A stretch of DNA of 64,000 bases from Candidula unifasciata (lineage: Eukaryota > Mollusca > Gastropoda > Stylommatophora > Geomitridae): the NCBI GenBank assembly GCA_905116865.2, contig CAJHNH020003124.1, positions 62,001 through 126,000 of the forward strand. Reading direction: 5' to 3'. Below, piece after piece: positions 34,064 through 49,093 of the stretch; the stretch's first letter is position 1; each line of letters starts with the position of its first letter. The translations under genes and the position numbers were made by a program. Under the pieces are notes generated by a model. That model made no database searches. It saw only the letters and a list, made by a program, of their open reading frames with translations, and was not told the origin of the DNA.

Positions 34064-34660
34064 GTTTAGAATATGTAAAATACTTTTTTTTTTTTAATGT
34101 CATGCCGCGAGGCGTTGATAGTCATGTCTGTCCACAACGTCATGTCTCGTGTACTCTCAATAAACTCTGACACAGATGATCCTCCATGCCATGATGTCAG
34201 ACTGTCCCGCTTCTTCTCTGTCGGTCTCCCTCTGCCTCTCTTCCCCGCCAACTGTCATGGTGCCACGATGTACTCCAGTTTTCTCCTTCTCATCATATGA
34301 CATGGCCAACGAATGTAGACTGTGTCCTTCTGATGTCGGCAATCAGTTCTCTTCAGGAGTCAGTGTCTTTCAAGACTCTTTTTTTTTTCTATCTGTCCAG
34401 GGTATTCTCATCATTCGTATATAAAACCACATCTCCGCAGCTCCCAAATAATTGTTCACTAATCGACCAACTGTCCATGATTCACTTTTGTATATCAGGA
34501 TAGGATATAAATTTCTTTTAAGAATTCGTTTTCTCGCCCCAACTAATAATGAAAGATTGCATAGAATATTCTTTGTTTTGTAAAATGCCGCCTTTACTTG
34601 AGCTGTTCTAATTCAACTTCTTTAAAACATTTTCCATCTGATGTTATCAGGGTATCCAAC
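34064..34660 (-). pseudogene. LINE RT C-terminal relic
   Basis: The minus strand gives RGRGRPTEKKRDSLTSWHGG near 34220 and further RT-tail phrases up to about 34545. Frames are broken. It is related to the 17990-18610 relic. Confidence 0.75.
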
Positions 34661-35049
34661 TAGTTAAACGAATAAACTTGCTTGTGGATTGTCCTATTTA
34701 CAATCTTTTTTTAAAATACTTTCATAAAACTGATAAAAATGCAAACCTTGCGGCATCTTTTTATTGTAGGCTATTTAAGATAAAAGTACACAACGAAACA
34801 TATTGGGAAGCACAAAACGAAAATTCAAGACAACACATACTGAGCAAGCTAAATAAGCTTTTAATTCATCAGGTAAAATAAATACAACAACATAAATGTT
34901 AATAGGTATCAGACAGCATTTAGTTAGATATTCTATCTATTTGGTATTTAGAAATGCGAGATTAAGGATTTTTGTAATAGGTCGCTGAAGAACAGACATG
35001 GGCCATTCAACATTACACGTGTAAGATAATAAGACTAAGAAATTATAAC

Positions 35050-35225
35050 TGTTTCATATGAAAACAACCAGGGGATCTGACCAACGCTCAACACTCAAGG
35101 AAATGGCGATACGGATATACAATCAGACAGTTACTGGTGCCATCAGAATTAGAACTCTTCGTTTGCTGCTGAAGATGGGGACGGGGCGCTGTCTTTTGCT
35201 TGAATTCTCTTGATATTGGGAATAA
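35050..35225 (+). pseudogene. RNase H-end LINE fragment
   Basis: The phrase 'tactggtgccatcagaatta', then 'ctgctgaagatggggacg', encodes the TGAIRIxTLRxLLKMGTG tail also seen at 14300 and 61560. Confidence 0.75.
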
Positions 35226-35299
35226 GTTAAGAAAAAGTAACAGTGGTATCATCGGTAGCCCCACCTAATTATAGTTTATTAATACCATTTAAACTAAGC

Positions 35300-35560
35300 A
35301 CAGAACCAATACTGAACTGAATCTTTAGACAATACATCAAATGGTTTGGCCATGTAACCAGATTGGCATCAGACAGGGCACCACAAAGAGCAATATTGTA
35401 CAGATATAACGGTAACATATCCATAAGTCGACTACGCAGAACATGGACCGCAGAAATATCATAAACACTGAAAAGTACTTTATACAAAGCGAAGGATCAG
35501 TTCCAGAGATCTTTTCCTGCCCTGACGCCTTGTGGCATTCCCGCGCAGAGAAAGGAAAAA
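35300..35560 (+). pseudogene. LINE RT C-terminal fragment
   Basis: Reads IKWFGHVTRLASDRAPQRA in one frame, then RLRRTWTAEIS, and ends in a stop. Confidence 0.75.
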
Positions 35561-35701
35561 GAAACTAACATATGTATCGTTAACCTGACCACAGTTTTAA
35601 AAATGAATCAGCAAACCCCTCCCCCCCCCCCCCCTCTTTTTCCACCACGAATTTTGTGCATCAAAATGGAATCTGGGAGTATTAGGCGCTAGTGTTTCCA
35701 G

Positions 35702-35800
35702 TTATGATACCTCTAGCTCGTTGCTGGATGCTGTTGTCCTCTTTGGTTTCGGTAACATGTTTAACTGTTGAATCCTGTTTTCAAAAGCTCGCAGGATTTG
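35702..35800 (-). CDS. FANK1: FANK1 terminal coding exon
   Basis: Thirty-two codons and TAA: QILRAFENRIQQLNML then PKPKRTTASSNELEVS. The acceptor is CCATTTCAG. It closes the last ankyrin helix and adds a basic tail, as in vertebrate FANK1. Confidence 0.85.
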   Translation of the reverse strand, partial: QILRAFENRIQQLNMLPKPKRTTASSNELEVS

Positions 35801-37385
35801 CTGAAATGGAACACAATAATGTATGCTAATATATCCTGAATTTTATAGACACATTTGCTCTCTCTCTCTTTCTCTCTCGCGCGCGCTATTTCTCTCACCT
35901 CTCTCTCTCTCTCTCTCTCTTACCTTAACTATGTATGTTTAAGAGTATGTCAGAAAATCAACGACAGTGAGTGAGAGAGAGAGAGAGAGACACACACACA
36001 CACACTCACACACACACACACACACACGAGAGAGAGAGAGAGACTGAAAGAGAGAGAGCGGGTGAGAGAGATTACATTGGACCAAAAGGATGTACACGAA
36101 TGCCTTTTATGTGGGAAATGTTACACAACAAACACACAAAGACATTGTCTATGGCCATATGAAAGAAAACAACCATCAAACAATGACCAACTCAAGAATA
36201 AGAACCAATCCAGCAGAAGGTTTTAAAAACAATGCTACTTACACTTCCTGTTTACGAAACAAATGGAAAAAAAAATAGACTGCTAGCATCCATGTTTGGC
36301 TTGATCATAATTACTCCTAATTTCAAATAAAATGAACGGTATACTGTTTATTGCTTATAAATCAACTTACTTCATTTCCAACACTCTGTGCAATATCATA
36401 CGGTGTTTGTCCATTCTGGAGGGACATAAATAAAACACTAATTAAAATATTAAATGAAATAAATTTTTGAGGCAACACAAAATGATTTAAGCAACACCGG
36501 TTTTATCATTAATATCAAATGACAGACACTTGCGAAAGCGTCAGTCCCAGACGCCTGCAAACATAATATCAAATGACAGAGATTTGTCACAGTGTCATCC
36601 CAGACGCCTGCAAACATAATATCAAATGACAGAGACTTGTCAAATGTCAATCCCAGACGCTTGCAAACATAATGTCAAATGACAAAGACTTGCAAAAGTC
36701 TAAATCCCAGACGCCTGCAAAAATAATATCAAATGACAGAGACTTGCCAAAGTGTTAATCCTAGATGTCTGCAAACATAATATCAAATGACAGAGAATGC
36801 TAGGGAGTCAGTCCTGAATGCCTGCAGCCGATCAGAGGATACGACGACAAAGGAGAAAGTGGAGGATAATCTGTTTTAAGGTGGCAGTTTTTTTCCACAC
36901 AGCTGGACTTTAAGGTCGGTCCAGCTGATAATTTGTGTCCGGAAATGTAATGGGGTAACAAGTGGTTGGCTTGACACTGACCACATTCAATAGCGAATCA
37001 CTCTTCTTGTTATTATTCACTTCCTCTTTTACCGCTTGGGGTGACAGGGGGTATGCTTCTTGTTCGTCTGACCGTCTCTACCATAGACACATCGTGCTGC
37101 TGTAGAATATCTCTGTTATCTTTCCATCTTGTTCTTGGTTCACCTTGTACTCTACCTTCTTCTCATTTTTTGGTGTAGTATAGCTTTGTGTAGAATGGCG
37201 TCACAAGACATTCTCTGTAAATGAGCGAAGTATTTGATTTGCTGTCTTTGCCAACAATTTAGAATTAATTCTGTGACGAGTTTTTCTCTTTTGGTCTAAT
37301 TTCTGATTTAATCTTTTCTGGTGACTCCTGTAGCTCTTCTCTCAGACATCTCATTACCATGGTTACCAATTTTGTTGTTGTTGTA

Positions 37386-37478
<93 letters not shown>

Positions 37479-39072
37479 ATGTCTGTCACTGGTAACAGAG
37501 TGGAATTGAATATGCTTTGTATGAGATGTTTATTTATTTCTGGCCACGAGAAACACCGGTAAAAGCCAAACCTTTCGGGTCCTTGAGTGAATTAATAAAG
37601 ACAGTGACTTTCATACTAGAGACAACATTGCAGATGTAGATAATCTATTAAGGTGAACGAAAGAAGAAGAGGAAGAAGTTTATGTGTGCTGATCGGAATT
37701 GTCTTATGCCTGAAGAGGAAGAGCTACCTGTCCCAATACTTGGTTTGATTTATTACATTTGATATTAATTTCTTCATCCATTTTCCCATCTTCAGTGAAA
37801 GCTGTCCCTATATATTCAAACTCAGATGCCTGTTTAATGCCGTCAAACCCCGGTGAAGGCTGGAATCTTTTCAAGCGGACTTCTAGTAATTTTCCCGGGT
37901 CTCTGTTTAGTAAGACCGGACGCCCGTGTGTATTGTTGCGCACGTAAAAAAAATCCATTGACAGTTGTAAATCGAAAAAAAGAGTAGCGTAACGGCGATG
38001 CCTGTGCAAAATGTAGAGCTAGAAATCTACCCAAAGTATTTCAGGATCCTCGCCGGTGCAAGGAGCTCGTGCACTGCGCTGAGATTATTAAGACTCAGGC
38101 TTGAGTCAGAAGTAGAACGGAGCACTTATGGGTCTAACCCGTGTGCCATGATGTTGATCCGTTAAATAAACAAAACAAAACAAAAATAATAAAGAATACA
38201 GTTACACTCTACTGATATATAACAATTAATCTATAAATAAAGGGTTAGCACAATAAAATCAGAATTGTTCGTGGTGTGAAAAACTGGAATTTTACTTTCT
38301 CACATACCTCATTGGGCTCATATATATCTGCACCCCTTGCCAGAAAGAATTCAACCAACTTAGGTTTCCTTCTAATAATTGCATTTAGCAGGGGAGTGAA
38401 ATGGTTGTAGGCCTTTGTTGACATGTTAGCCCCTCTCAACTGAAGACTTGCAGCTAGTTCATACGCCTTTGAATCAGGAGTCATGTTAGCTGTGGACAAA
38501 CGTCTAGTATAGTATTGGAAACTATCATAGAAATGTATATGCCTGATGAAACAAAAGTGGGTGAATAAAGAATTGATATCACTACACTCCGGACATCACC
38601 GTAGGGCTCTGTCCCGTTGCTCCGTAGACAACGAAGTTGTAAGGTGCACCCTCATCAAAGTCCATCCTTCATTTCCCTCGCCTGTGCATTAAAAACCGTT
38701 TAGATAGTTTGTTCACTAACAGTCGCATCAATCTCTCCAGATACTGATACTTTCTTTTAGTGCCCCTAGTGCACACAATGTTAAACTAGTTCGCCACCAA
38801 GAGGAGCGGTTCCAGCCAGTTTCTCAGGCTGCTCATTACCACAGACACCTGTGTATCCTGAGCACAAAAAGCACACTATATTTCTCATCTTAGTTTTATC
38901 AAGCAATTAAAGCCATTCTGCAAGTAGAGCACCAACATCACCCGAAGCATGATTTCAGAATTAGCTACATTATATGTCTTTTTGTACTAATCTAAACCCA
39001 TAGGTAAACTGTCTCCACATACATTGTCAGGTTGATTATTGTAAAGTTATTCGCGAGATACCCCCCCCCCTC

Positions 39073-39143
<71 letters not shown>

Positions 39144-41901
39144 ACTTCTCTCTTTATCTTTCTCGCAGAAATGTCCATTCAGCTTTGTAATGACACCTCC
39201 ACACGCTCTGTTTGCCTCTCACTACAAATTCAACTGTGTATATATGGATATCACAGAGGTGCGGTACTTTATTGATCAGAAGTGGCGCCCATCCCTCTGT
39301 ATCACTAGCTATGTATCCCCATTTCGTTGTCCAAAGTGACTACCACTCAGTGCAGAGATGATTTGCTAGGCAGGACTGCCACCCCTTCATTACCATGCAC
39401 TTTATGTCAATTGGACACACATTCCTGGCAATTACTTCAAAAACATAGGCGGTATTACAATAAATGTTTTTTTTTTCAAAGACAACCTGTAGAACATACA
39501 AGCCTACAATAAGATCGAAAGTGGGTAAGCTGGTAAAGAGTGACTGTAAAGGCGAGGGTAAGAAAATTAATAACTGCATCTGAATTAATACCGTGAATTT
39601 AAGAAATGATCAGTATAAGTATTTTACTATTAGGCCTACACCTTACCACATCTGTTTAGCGGTGTCATCCCTCCTGATTTTTCAATCTGCTCAATATCAA
39701 AGCCATACTTTTCTGAATTATCCAACATCCACTCAACCAATCTGACATATCCCCCATCCACAGCGTGGTGGATTGCAGCCATGCCAGATTTATCCAGTGT
39801 TTGTGTTTCTGCTCCATGTTCACACAGCCATTTGACAGTTTCTAAGAGGTCCCTGCTGGCAGCATGGATCAACCTGGTTGGAAAAGGAATGTAACGATGT
39901 TTGAATACAGAAGAGTCAAATAACAGAGCGCACAATTTATTGCATGGAATATTTCTCGGTGTCTCAACAGTAGTAGTAGTACTTTTACCCCACCAGGACA
40001 TCACACAAGCGATAAACCCCTGATGACACAAAGCGTCACTATGCGGATGAGGATCACACGTGGAGAGGTCACTGAAACCGCGTTCAGCCATTATGCCATA
40101 TTTATGGCCGGGCTATATTGCTGCCCCTGGCAATAGCCATGGTGTGGGCTTTAAAATAACCCCCCAGAAATGATTGTCTCATCAAGTGCATACAACAGCA
40201 ACAATTGAAGACAACGAAACAAATAATGGGATTCTTCTTCCCGAAATACAAATATACACGGTCAGACAATTAAGTAATGAGACTAATTCAATAAAAATTA
40301 AAATAATCAACAGTTGGAGATATAACCTGTATTTTTTTTTTTCTTTCAAAATAAGCCTCTTGTGCATTGATACAGCGAATGGCACGATCTAACAAACACT
40401 GGAGCGACCACTGTAGTTGTTCTATAGTAATAGCCCTTAAAGTCGATGTTACGACCGTTTGGATGCCATCAATATTGCCAAACAAGCGTCCTTTCAATGG
40501 CAACTTTAATTTTGGGAATAGAAAATAGACACAGGAAAACAAATCTGGGTGATAAGGTGAATGGCTGAGAACACGCATCTGTTTTGGGGCCAAAAATTCA
40601 TGTTTAACTACCGCCCTTTGAGCTGGTGCATTGTCACGAAAAATGAAACAAATTTGCCAAGTGTTGAATACAAACCGACAAGCAACTTTTTTCTTGCCTA
40701 AATCTTCCAATAAAATTTTTACAAATAGTCTCTGTATTAACACCGAATTCATCTACCATCATCCTCACAGTCAAACAACGATCTTCTTGTATCCGTTCTC
40801 TGAATTTTGCAATGAGTTTCTCATTACAAACATAAACTGGGCGTCTAGGTCTAGTTGCATTAGTAATCATTTCCACGCCCATTTTCGAATCGTGAATACC
40901 AGCTGAAAATATGTGGACGAGATAAATAATTATCCTCATAAACTTGTCGCATCACTTCAACTGTCGTAATGGCGCTTTTTCTAAGAATTTAATGTCAGCC
41001 TTTTTTTTTTTTTTTTTTTTTTTTTGGGCTCTATGCTGATTACGTAACAATGCACCTCTGACTAGGTTTACAATATGGCGGCTTGTTTATTGTCTGCTAA
41101 TCAGGCGGCGATGAAAAGTTGCCAGACCATAGACGAACTTTGTCTCTTTGGATTCCATGCTTTGATTCATAGATGGCATTTTTGTCTTGGCCATAATAAA
41201 ATCAGTTTCATTACTTAAGTATCGGACCTTGTACAAGCTGGAAACGTTGCTTCGAATATCATGATAGTTAAATGTAGTGAACAGCTAAGGCAATAACTGC
41301 AAACAACAACTGGTGCCGGTGCAGAGAGGATGAAATAAATATGATATGAAGAATGTTTGAGCATTGACAGTGATAAACACTTCTCAGTAAATGTAAAGGG
41401 GAGGAAACTACGTAGACGGTAGACATGAAAGCATTAAGAAAACATGATACTAGTCAAACCATACTGACACAACTGGAACAAAAGACTAAATATCCACATT
41501 CAGACAACAGTGGGTAAGATGGGTTGGACATCCAATGTGCTGCAAGAGATGAAGTAACGTAAGCAGCAACCGAAAGAACTTAATTTTCAAAAGGTCACAA
41601 ATTGGACACGCAAGCCCATCTTCCATTTAGCCCTCCCAAACACTCATCTTTCATTCAGCAATTGTATTTTGGACGGCTCGAAGTGTTGGCTGAAGGTTCT
41701 GCTTCATTGGAGGATACACGCTAGAGAAGATGGTAGATGCTTAGAATGTGCACGCACACGTTCATCTGCTGTGGACATATTTCTGTCACAGTCATGAGGG
41801 AAGGGAATAAATAAAAGTAATGATGTCGTCTGACAAACACTTCTGAGGTATCTAAAATCATAATTTCAGTCGATGCACACGCGCGCGCGCATACACAAAC
41901 A

Positions 41902-41945
<44 letters not shown>

Positions 41946-44900
41946 ATACCTTCTATGTTGGATTTTAAATTATTTTAAAGCTAAAACGCTTTTAAAAAAG
42001 AAACACCGTAAAAATATTTAACCCATTCTCTCTCCCCCCCCCCTCTCTCTCTCTCTCTCTCTCCCCTCTCTCTCTCTCCCTCTCTCTGTCTCCCCTTTCT
42101 TTGTATATATGTGCATCTATGTGTGTGTGTGTTTGTGTGTAGAATATTCACACACACACACAAACACACACAGATACACACACAGGCATATATGTAAAGA
42201 CTGCACTGAAGACAAATAGTGAAAAGACAAATTTACAACAGACAACCATCGATATATGCGACAGTATACCACTAAACGATGGATGCACAAACAAACGCAC
42301 ACTCACACACAGCATAGGTATAACAATTAAAGGTGATGAGCATGCCAAAGTAGAGGGAGAGATTCAGAGCCTACAAAAACACTACATTCACAACATCAGG
42401 TCTCACGGAGTCTTTCCTCCGGCATCCTTCCTGTTGACATCTGCACCATGTTCTAGCAACAGTTCCATTAGCCTGAAAACACATAGAAGGAAGATATTAT
42501 ATGAAAGCACTGAAGATAAACAACGCATGTATTTATTACTTCATTAGAAATGTAGGTAGACCCAGGTTCGAATCCTCGGTAAGTTACGGTGTTGTTTTTT
42601 TCAAGGGCCAAAATAAAATCTAAACTTGCACAGTCCGTAGCGACATTACTAGCCATGCGGCCCTAAAACCTCAGGCTCAAAGACCCCCTACCTACACCGC
42701 AAAAGTAGTAAATGCGGGAAGTGATAGGCAGTAAACAGTAAGCAATAAAAACTATGTAATCTTTTATGTTGTTGCAGGCCCTCAACCAGCTAAATCCTTT
42801 GCTACTGCATCAGCTCATCCCATGTCCTCCCCGTCTGTTTAACTTCTCTCTCTAGCTGCCTTCTTCATGTGTTCTTTGGTCTGCCTTTTTTTTTTTTTTT
42901 TCTATGGATTCTAGTGCAAAGACATTCTAATTGTATTGTTCTCAGGTTTTCACAACATGTATACTATCCAACATCAACGTGTTTTCTTCACCTCTTGGTC
43001 CATTGGAACTGGTTTAGTTCTCTCCAAAAGCTCAAAATTATGAATTGTAACATACAATTTAATCTCCTCTAGTCTGTGCAGGCACCAGTTAATATATTAC
43101 AGGTGCTAAATTGTTTAGAAACAACAACAAACAAATACATACTCCACGTTTTCTTGAAGGCCTGCAGCCAGAAGTGCACTAAAGTCTTTCTCGTCTTGTG
43201 CATCAGGATGGACATCTCTGTGTAAGAAGAAAACAAAAACTGCTGAATAACAGCTAATCTGAATGGCTAAAACCGTAGTCTCAACAAACATTGCCCATAT
43301 CTCGTCATCACTTTGTTGGATGCAATTTTTCGTTATTTGAAGCCCTACTCTGGCTCTTTCTAGGGGCCGCAATATAGCACGACCATAAATATGGTCTAAT
43401 TGCTTAACGCGGTTTCTGGGACCTCTTTACGGGTGATCCTCATCCACATGGTGGCACTTTGTGTCATCGGGTGTCTATCGCTTGTGTGATGTCCTGGTGG
43501 GGTAAAAGAAGATAGAAGAAACATTTTCCTGTCATTTAAGTCCTCACAATATAAACCGAATGAACAAACTGATAATCAAATTAACTTAAAACTGTCATTT
43601 TCTACACTGTCGACAGTAATATACTTTTGTTTATCCAGTTCATCTGTCGACATCAGAGAAATTCAGTCAGCAGAAATGTTTTATGTTCAGCCAGTTATGT
43701 AGAATGCTATCAACTGTTCTTCAACAGTTTTGTTTTCTCCGCAGTTGTCTTTGACGATACCAGGAAATTAGTTTCCTCTTTCTTTACGCACTTCCACATT
43801 TGAATGTGTTGAACATCACCTCGCCCGCCTTTACTTTCCATGATATTATCTCGTACCCATTTCAGAGTGGGTTGATCTGGGAGACAAGATCAATTTTGGA
43901 AACAAATTTGTATTGTTAAATGTGTCTATTGGAAACTTCCCCTTTGGCCATTCATTTTCACTGCAAAACTTACGGCCAGCCCACTATATGTAAGTCTAAC
44001 ATTTGATTGACGGTTAAAGACCGATATTATCTTACAAGGTGATGTGGTGATGTTCTAACTATACATTTTTACCTGAATCGTTATGTCAGACAAGACACTC
44101 GCAACTGACCTCTCTCAATCCTACCAAGGGCACGTTTTACTGCGAACTAGGTGCCAGATCATGAGAACTCATGACAATTAGCCTCCTACCCCCTTCCCTA
44201 AATGTAGGGACTCAGTCTCCTCACCCCAATAATTTTGTAAGGAAACTAAGCGACTCCCCGTTAAGCCATACATAGAAATTGTATTTAAAGGTAAAACTCA
44301 CGATTCTCACCGCATCTCGTTCGGCCGCGTGATTTCGTATTCGTCCCCACGGCTGTCCTATGTTCTAGAGCTGTTATAAGATGTCTTCCTTCCACGTCTA
44401 TATACATTTTTCCGAAAAATATCTTGGGTTCGTTCGACAAGGTGTCCCAGACGAAAGTGGTCAGCTTTTTTTTTTTTTTTTTTGGTCGCAACTGTATTTT
44501 CTGTAAACTACTGTTGTTTATGGAATGTGTTCTTGTTGTGAGTAGCTCATGCCTCACAGGCGCCTGTGTACAAGGAAGAAGTATTGCAAAGGAAAGGACC
44601 GAAAGCGCGACCTTTGGAAAGTATCGAAGCATTTGTTGTTGTTGTTGTATTCTTATGCTCGTTGGCGGTGGCTGTCGTCGGTGGTGGATGTGATTAAAAC
44701 TTTGACAGCAGACAACATCTGACACCCCTAGAACATAGGACAACCCATGGGAACGAATACAAAACCACGCAGCCGAACGAAATATAATGAGAATCGTGAG
44801 TTGTACCGGTATTTGTTTATACATTTAATTTTATTCCAAATATATTATTATACTTATGTTTGCAGCTCACAACGGTATTATTATTAATATAGTGGTACCT

Positions 44901-45020
44901 CGATATACGCGCTTAATCCGTTCCTTGTCCTTGGACGTATACAAAACAATACGTATACCATACACATTTTCCCATTAGAAATAAATAAAGAATGTTCTTA
45001 TGATTAAAATATATATATAG

Positions 45021-45116
<96 letters not shown>

Positions 45117-47129
45117 CTGTCTAATGTTAAACTACATAAATTACAAAAACAATTATATTTCATAAATGAAAATGTAACCTCACTTTACCTTCCTGTTTTC
45201 GTTACTTGGACCTGGCTGAGGCTCATCAGGTTTGACGTTTACTAAAAATCTACCCAAAGAAATGCCTTCTCATCTGGGTGTTTCGGAAATGTGACATTGT
45301 TTGGTGATCCCGGACAAGGCTTTTACGACATGCTTGGAAGTTAGGATGATGCTTTCCGTGAATTCACTGATATTGACATCTTTTTGTGGCTTTGTCTCCA
45401 GAGAAGTAAACAAAGATAGCAAGTCGTGACGTGACTACCGTTGACTTATAATAAAGGTTATGGACCCCTTTTCACGCCTTAAGGCGTATATGGCTTATAG
45501 GGCTAGACCTATATTTTATAAACCAATCGGCACAAGATGGGTGACGTGGTCCTCCTTTACTTCCCGGGACTGTACCCGGTACCCACTCAAGGCTGGGTCG
45601 ACCTAGGAGCCAAGGTCATTTTTGAAAAAAAGTCCGGCTCCGCCAGAGAGCGTCTAGCCGCTCGGCCACGGAAACTCCCACCGTTGGCTCATACAAGTTC
45701 GTATTCCAAATGAAAGTCGTATACCAAGCAAAAGAAGACGCATACCAAGTTGAACACATACCAAAGCGAAAGTATACAGAGATATCAATGTAGTATGCTT
45801 TTAAAACTAGAATAAAACCCTCCCTGATATTTACTTTGTGTCAGCGCCGCTGTTACGAGTTTACCACTGATCTGGTTCAACTAAGTAAACGATGTTCTCA
45901 CATCCTTCTCACAAATACACTCACCCAGAATCCAGAATTTCCTTGACCTTCGTTATATTTCCTCTCCGGATTGCAGAATGTAAGTCATCGCCTGTATATG
46001 GTGCAGCTGCGGTATCAAAATAGACATGAGTAAAGGCACTACCAATAGAAAAAGGACAGTGGTTATATAACTGAATACAAAATTCACAAAAGGAATGAAT
46101 GTAGGGACTTTAGGGTCAAGAAAATACAATTTTGTACCGCTTAGTTAGCCGCCAGTTTATAGTGCCTGTCTTTGATAATATCAAATGTCAACCTACGTAA
46201 AATTAACACCTGCGAAATAAGATGCCTGAGAAAAACCGCCAGCTTAACCATCCGAGACAGTTAGAAATAATATTATCAGACTGACTGTAGGAACAACACC
46301 CTCCAGTAAATTAATTGAGAAACAGATGATCAGATGACATAGCCATCTCGTTAGAATGCAGCCAGAACAATCACTAACGCAGACGATACACATGAAAAGA
46401 TCTGAAGTGATCTCAAGAAGTCGCCCTAGGAGAAAATGTGATGAATCAAAGAGCTTACACATCGACACGGAATGACAAAAAGCCATTGCTGCTAGTCAAA
46501 CAATGGATCCCAAATTGCTCCTCTCTACGGAACTCGACGGCAGAAGTGGAAACTGATGATGATATTGATAGTTAACCGTTCGTGTCTAGACCCGAAGATC
46601 ATGGGTCCGAACGGAAGGTTTTCTTTTTCAAAACTAACATTGGCTCACAGGTCTCGACCAAGCCTTAAATGGGTACCAGATACAGTCCCGTGGATTACAA
46701 GTGGCCGACGTGATGTTGACCATATCATACGCCGAGTGCCGATTTATCTATAAAATGTAGGTGTGGTCGTAAATCCCCAGTACGCCTGAAGACGTGGAGA
46801 ATTGTCCTTCACTTTCATGTATTGCATAACATGCAGCGAAAATGGGGACACCTTTAGGGTTAAAAAAAAAGCTTTATACATTTATAGTTTGGATGTTTGT
46901 TATCACTCGTATAAGTTAAATACAATGCAGAAGAAACATACCAAGAGAAAGATATTGACTGACACAGAGTTTTGCATCCACAGCCACAACATAATAATGC
47001 GGCCTTGTATTAATAGCGAGTGTCCTTCTTCTTCGGGGCGTGCCGAAACAAAACAAATAGAGGCCTAGCATCCTTAAACATTTTCTAGGTGAATTTTCTA
47101 AAGGGGATCAGACTTGTTTACTTGCGTAA

Positions 47130-47171
<42 letters not shown>

Positions 47172-48995
47172 TATATGAGGAATTTATTTAATAATACACC
47201 TACAGTAATTTGAAATACTTCAACAATTAAAAAATAATTACAAATTATTAAAAGAAACTGGAAATTTTATTTAAACATGGGCACCTTGGCAGATTTTCTT
47301 ACATAGTTTCCAATGTCTAGAGCAGGACTGAGGCCCCGACTCCCATCCGTATAATTTGTCTTGGAAGGGGCTTATGGGAGCTAAGCTCCCATGTTCTGTG
47401 GCACCTGCCTTGCAAGTAGTCTTAAGTTTCAATCACCCTAGACTGTTTTTTTTTTTTTTTTTTAAGTATCAATAAACCACGAGTTGTAAACCCTTTTGCT
47501 CAGTACTATGGATATCGCAACCCTTCGGCCTTGATTCCATAATAGGTACCGTAAATCTGGGAGAAATGTGGCTTTTCTGCCTATCCCCGGACCACAAGGA
47601 GTTTGTCACCCGGTCGCCGCGCAGAGGGTTTTAACCAGCTGAGCTAGCGAGCCTGGCAATCACCCTAGAATCATTCACAATACTATCAAGTGACTAGTGA
47701 CTGGCCTATGTTATCATATTTTTTTTCTACACTGTATTCACTGATAAAAGTTTGTCTGCGACGCATCTCAAGCTTTTGTGTGTAAAGCTGGCATTTTCAA
47801 CTTGATGTTAGTTTTTTTTCCCCCTTTCAAATTGTCCGTTTATTATAGGGAAAAACAACGCCAAACTATGCACGTACCTAGGGTTTTGGCTGTGATTGTA
47901 TCGCTCCAGTCACTTTTCACTGATGAATGGTCCACCTTCAGCCTGTAGTAGTATAACTTGCTGGGCTGAAGACCTGTATGCGTGCAGCTTTTGGACAGAC
48001 CGCTAGAGAATATGCAGTTGAAGAGTGAGAAATGTCTGAGGTATTAACTCTTTCATTCTCTATCGTTTATTTGTTTATCCCCTATCCCAAGGAGTTGAGT
48101 AGGTTTTAGGTTTATACAACGGATTAACATCATGGCACAAGGGTATTTAGTACCCCTAAGTGCTCCGTTCTACTGCTAACTCAAGTCTGAGTCCTAAGAA
48201 TCTTAGCGCAGTGCACGAACTCCGTAGCACCTGCGAGGATTCTGAAATACTTTGTGTAGATTTTCAACTCCACATTTTTGCCCGGGCAGCGCTGTTAGGC
48301 TACTCTTTTCGATTTTTAACTGCTAAAGGATTTCTTACGTGCTCAACACACGGGTGTCTGATCTTACTACACAGAGACCAGGGAAAATTACTAAAGTCAA
48401 TTTTTAGCTTTTCTACTCCACCAGGACATCACACAAGCGATAAACACTCGATGACACAAAGTGCCACCATGCGGATGAGGATCGCCGTGGAGAGGTCCCA
48501 GAAACCGCGTTCAGGCATTTGGCCATATTTATGGCCTGCCTATATTGCGGCCCCCGGCAAAACCCAGGGTGAAGCTTCAAACAAAAAATTTCATCCTGAA
48601 AAGGACGACAGAGAGTTACATTTGTAGCTTAAGAGCGACATACGTTTTGCCGAACAAGTTCAGCTGAGACATTAGGGAACAAAAGTAACACAACAAGTAA
48701 AGGACCCAATTTTTTTACCTCTTTATGCCTATTGACCATATAGGGCTACAACTATATTTTACAGACTTATCGGCACTCGATGGGTGTTGTGGTCAATATC
48801 ACGTTTGCCGCCTTTTTTGTTTCACGGGACTTTACCTGGTATGAATTTTATAGTTGGTCGACCTGGAAGCCAAGGACATTTTTGGAACTAAATTGCTTAG
48901 ATAAAACTTCAGCCACAAAGGGTAGCTAACTAACTCATCTTCTTTTATAGTCCAGAATATGTCCACCAAAGACCTCTTGTTACTCATGGTGTTGA

Positions 48996-49093
<98 letters not shown>

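Noticed and set aside
36511..36826. CRISPR-like array of about 54-bp period
   Set aside because: The whole 54-bp unit repeats; there are no variable spacers.
39636..40091. Reading the 151-codon ORF as one protein
   Set aside because: Only 39647-39873 is coding (FANK1 exon). The upstream part is intron containing a family F repeat.
44285..44824. 179-codon minus-strand ORF
   Set aside because: It coincides exactly with the long-TIR element and includes poly-Lys from a T run.
48160..48627. 155-codon plus-strand ORF
   Set aside because: It crosses the junction of a family G and a family F repeat; the same repeats elsewhere are not open.
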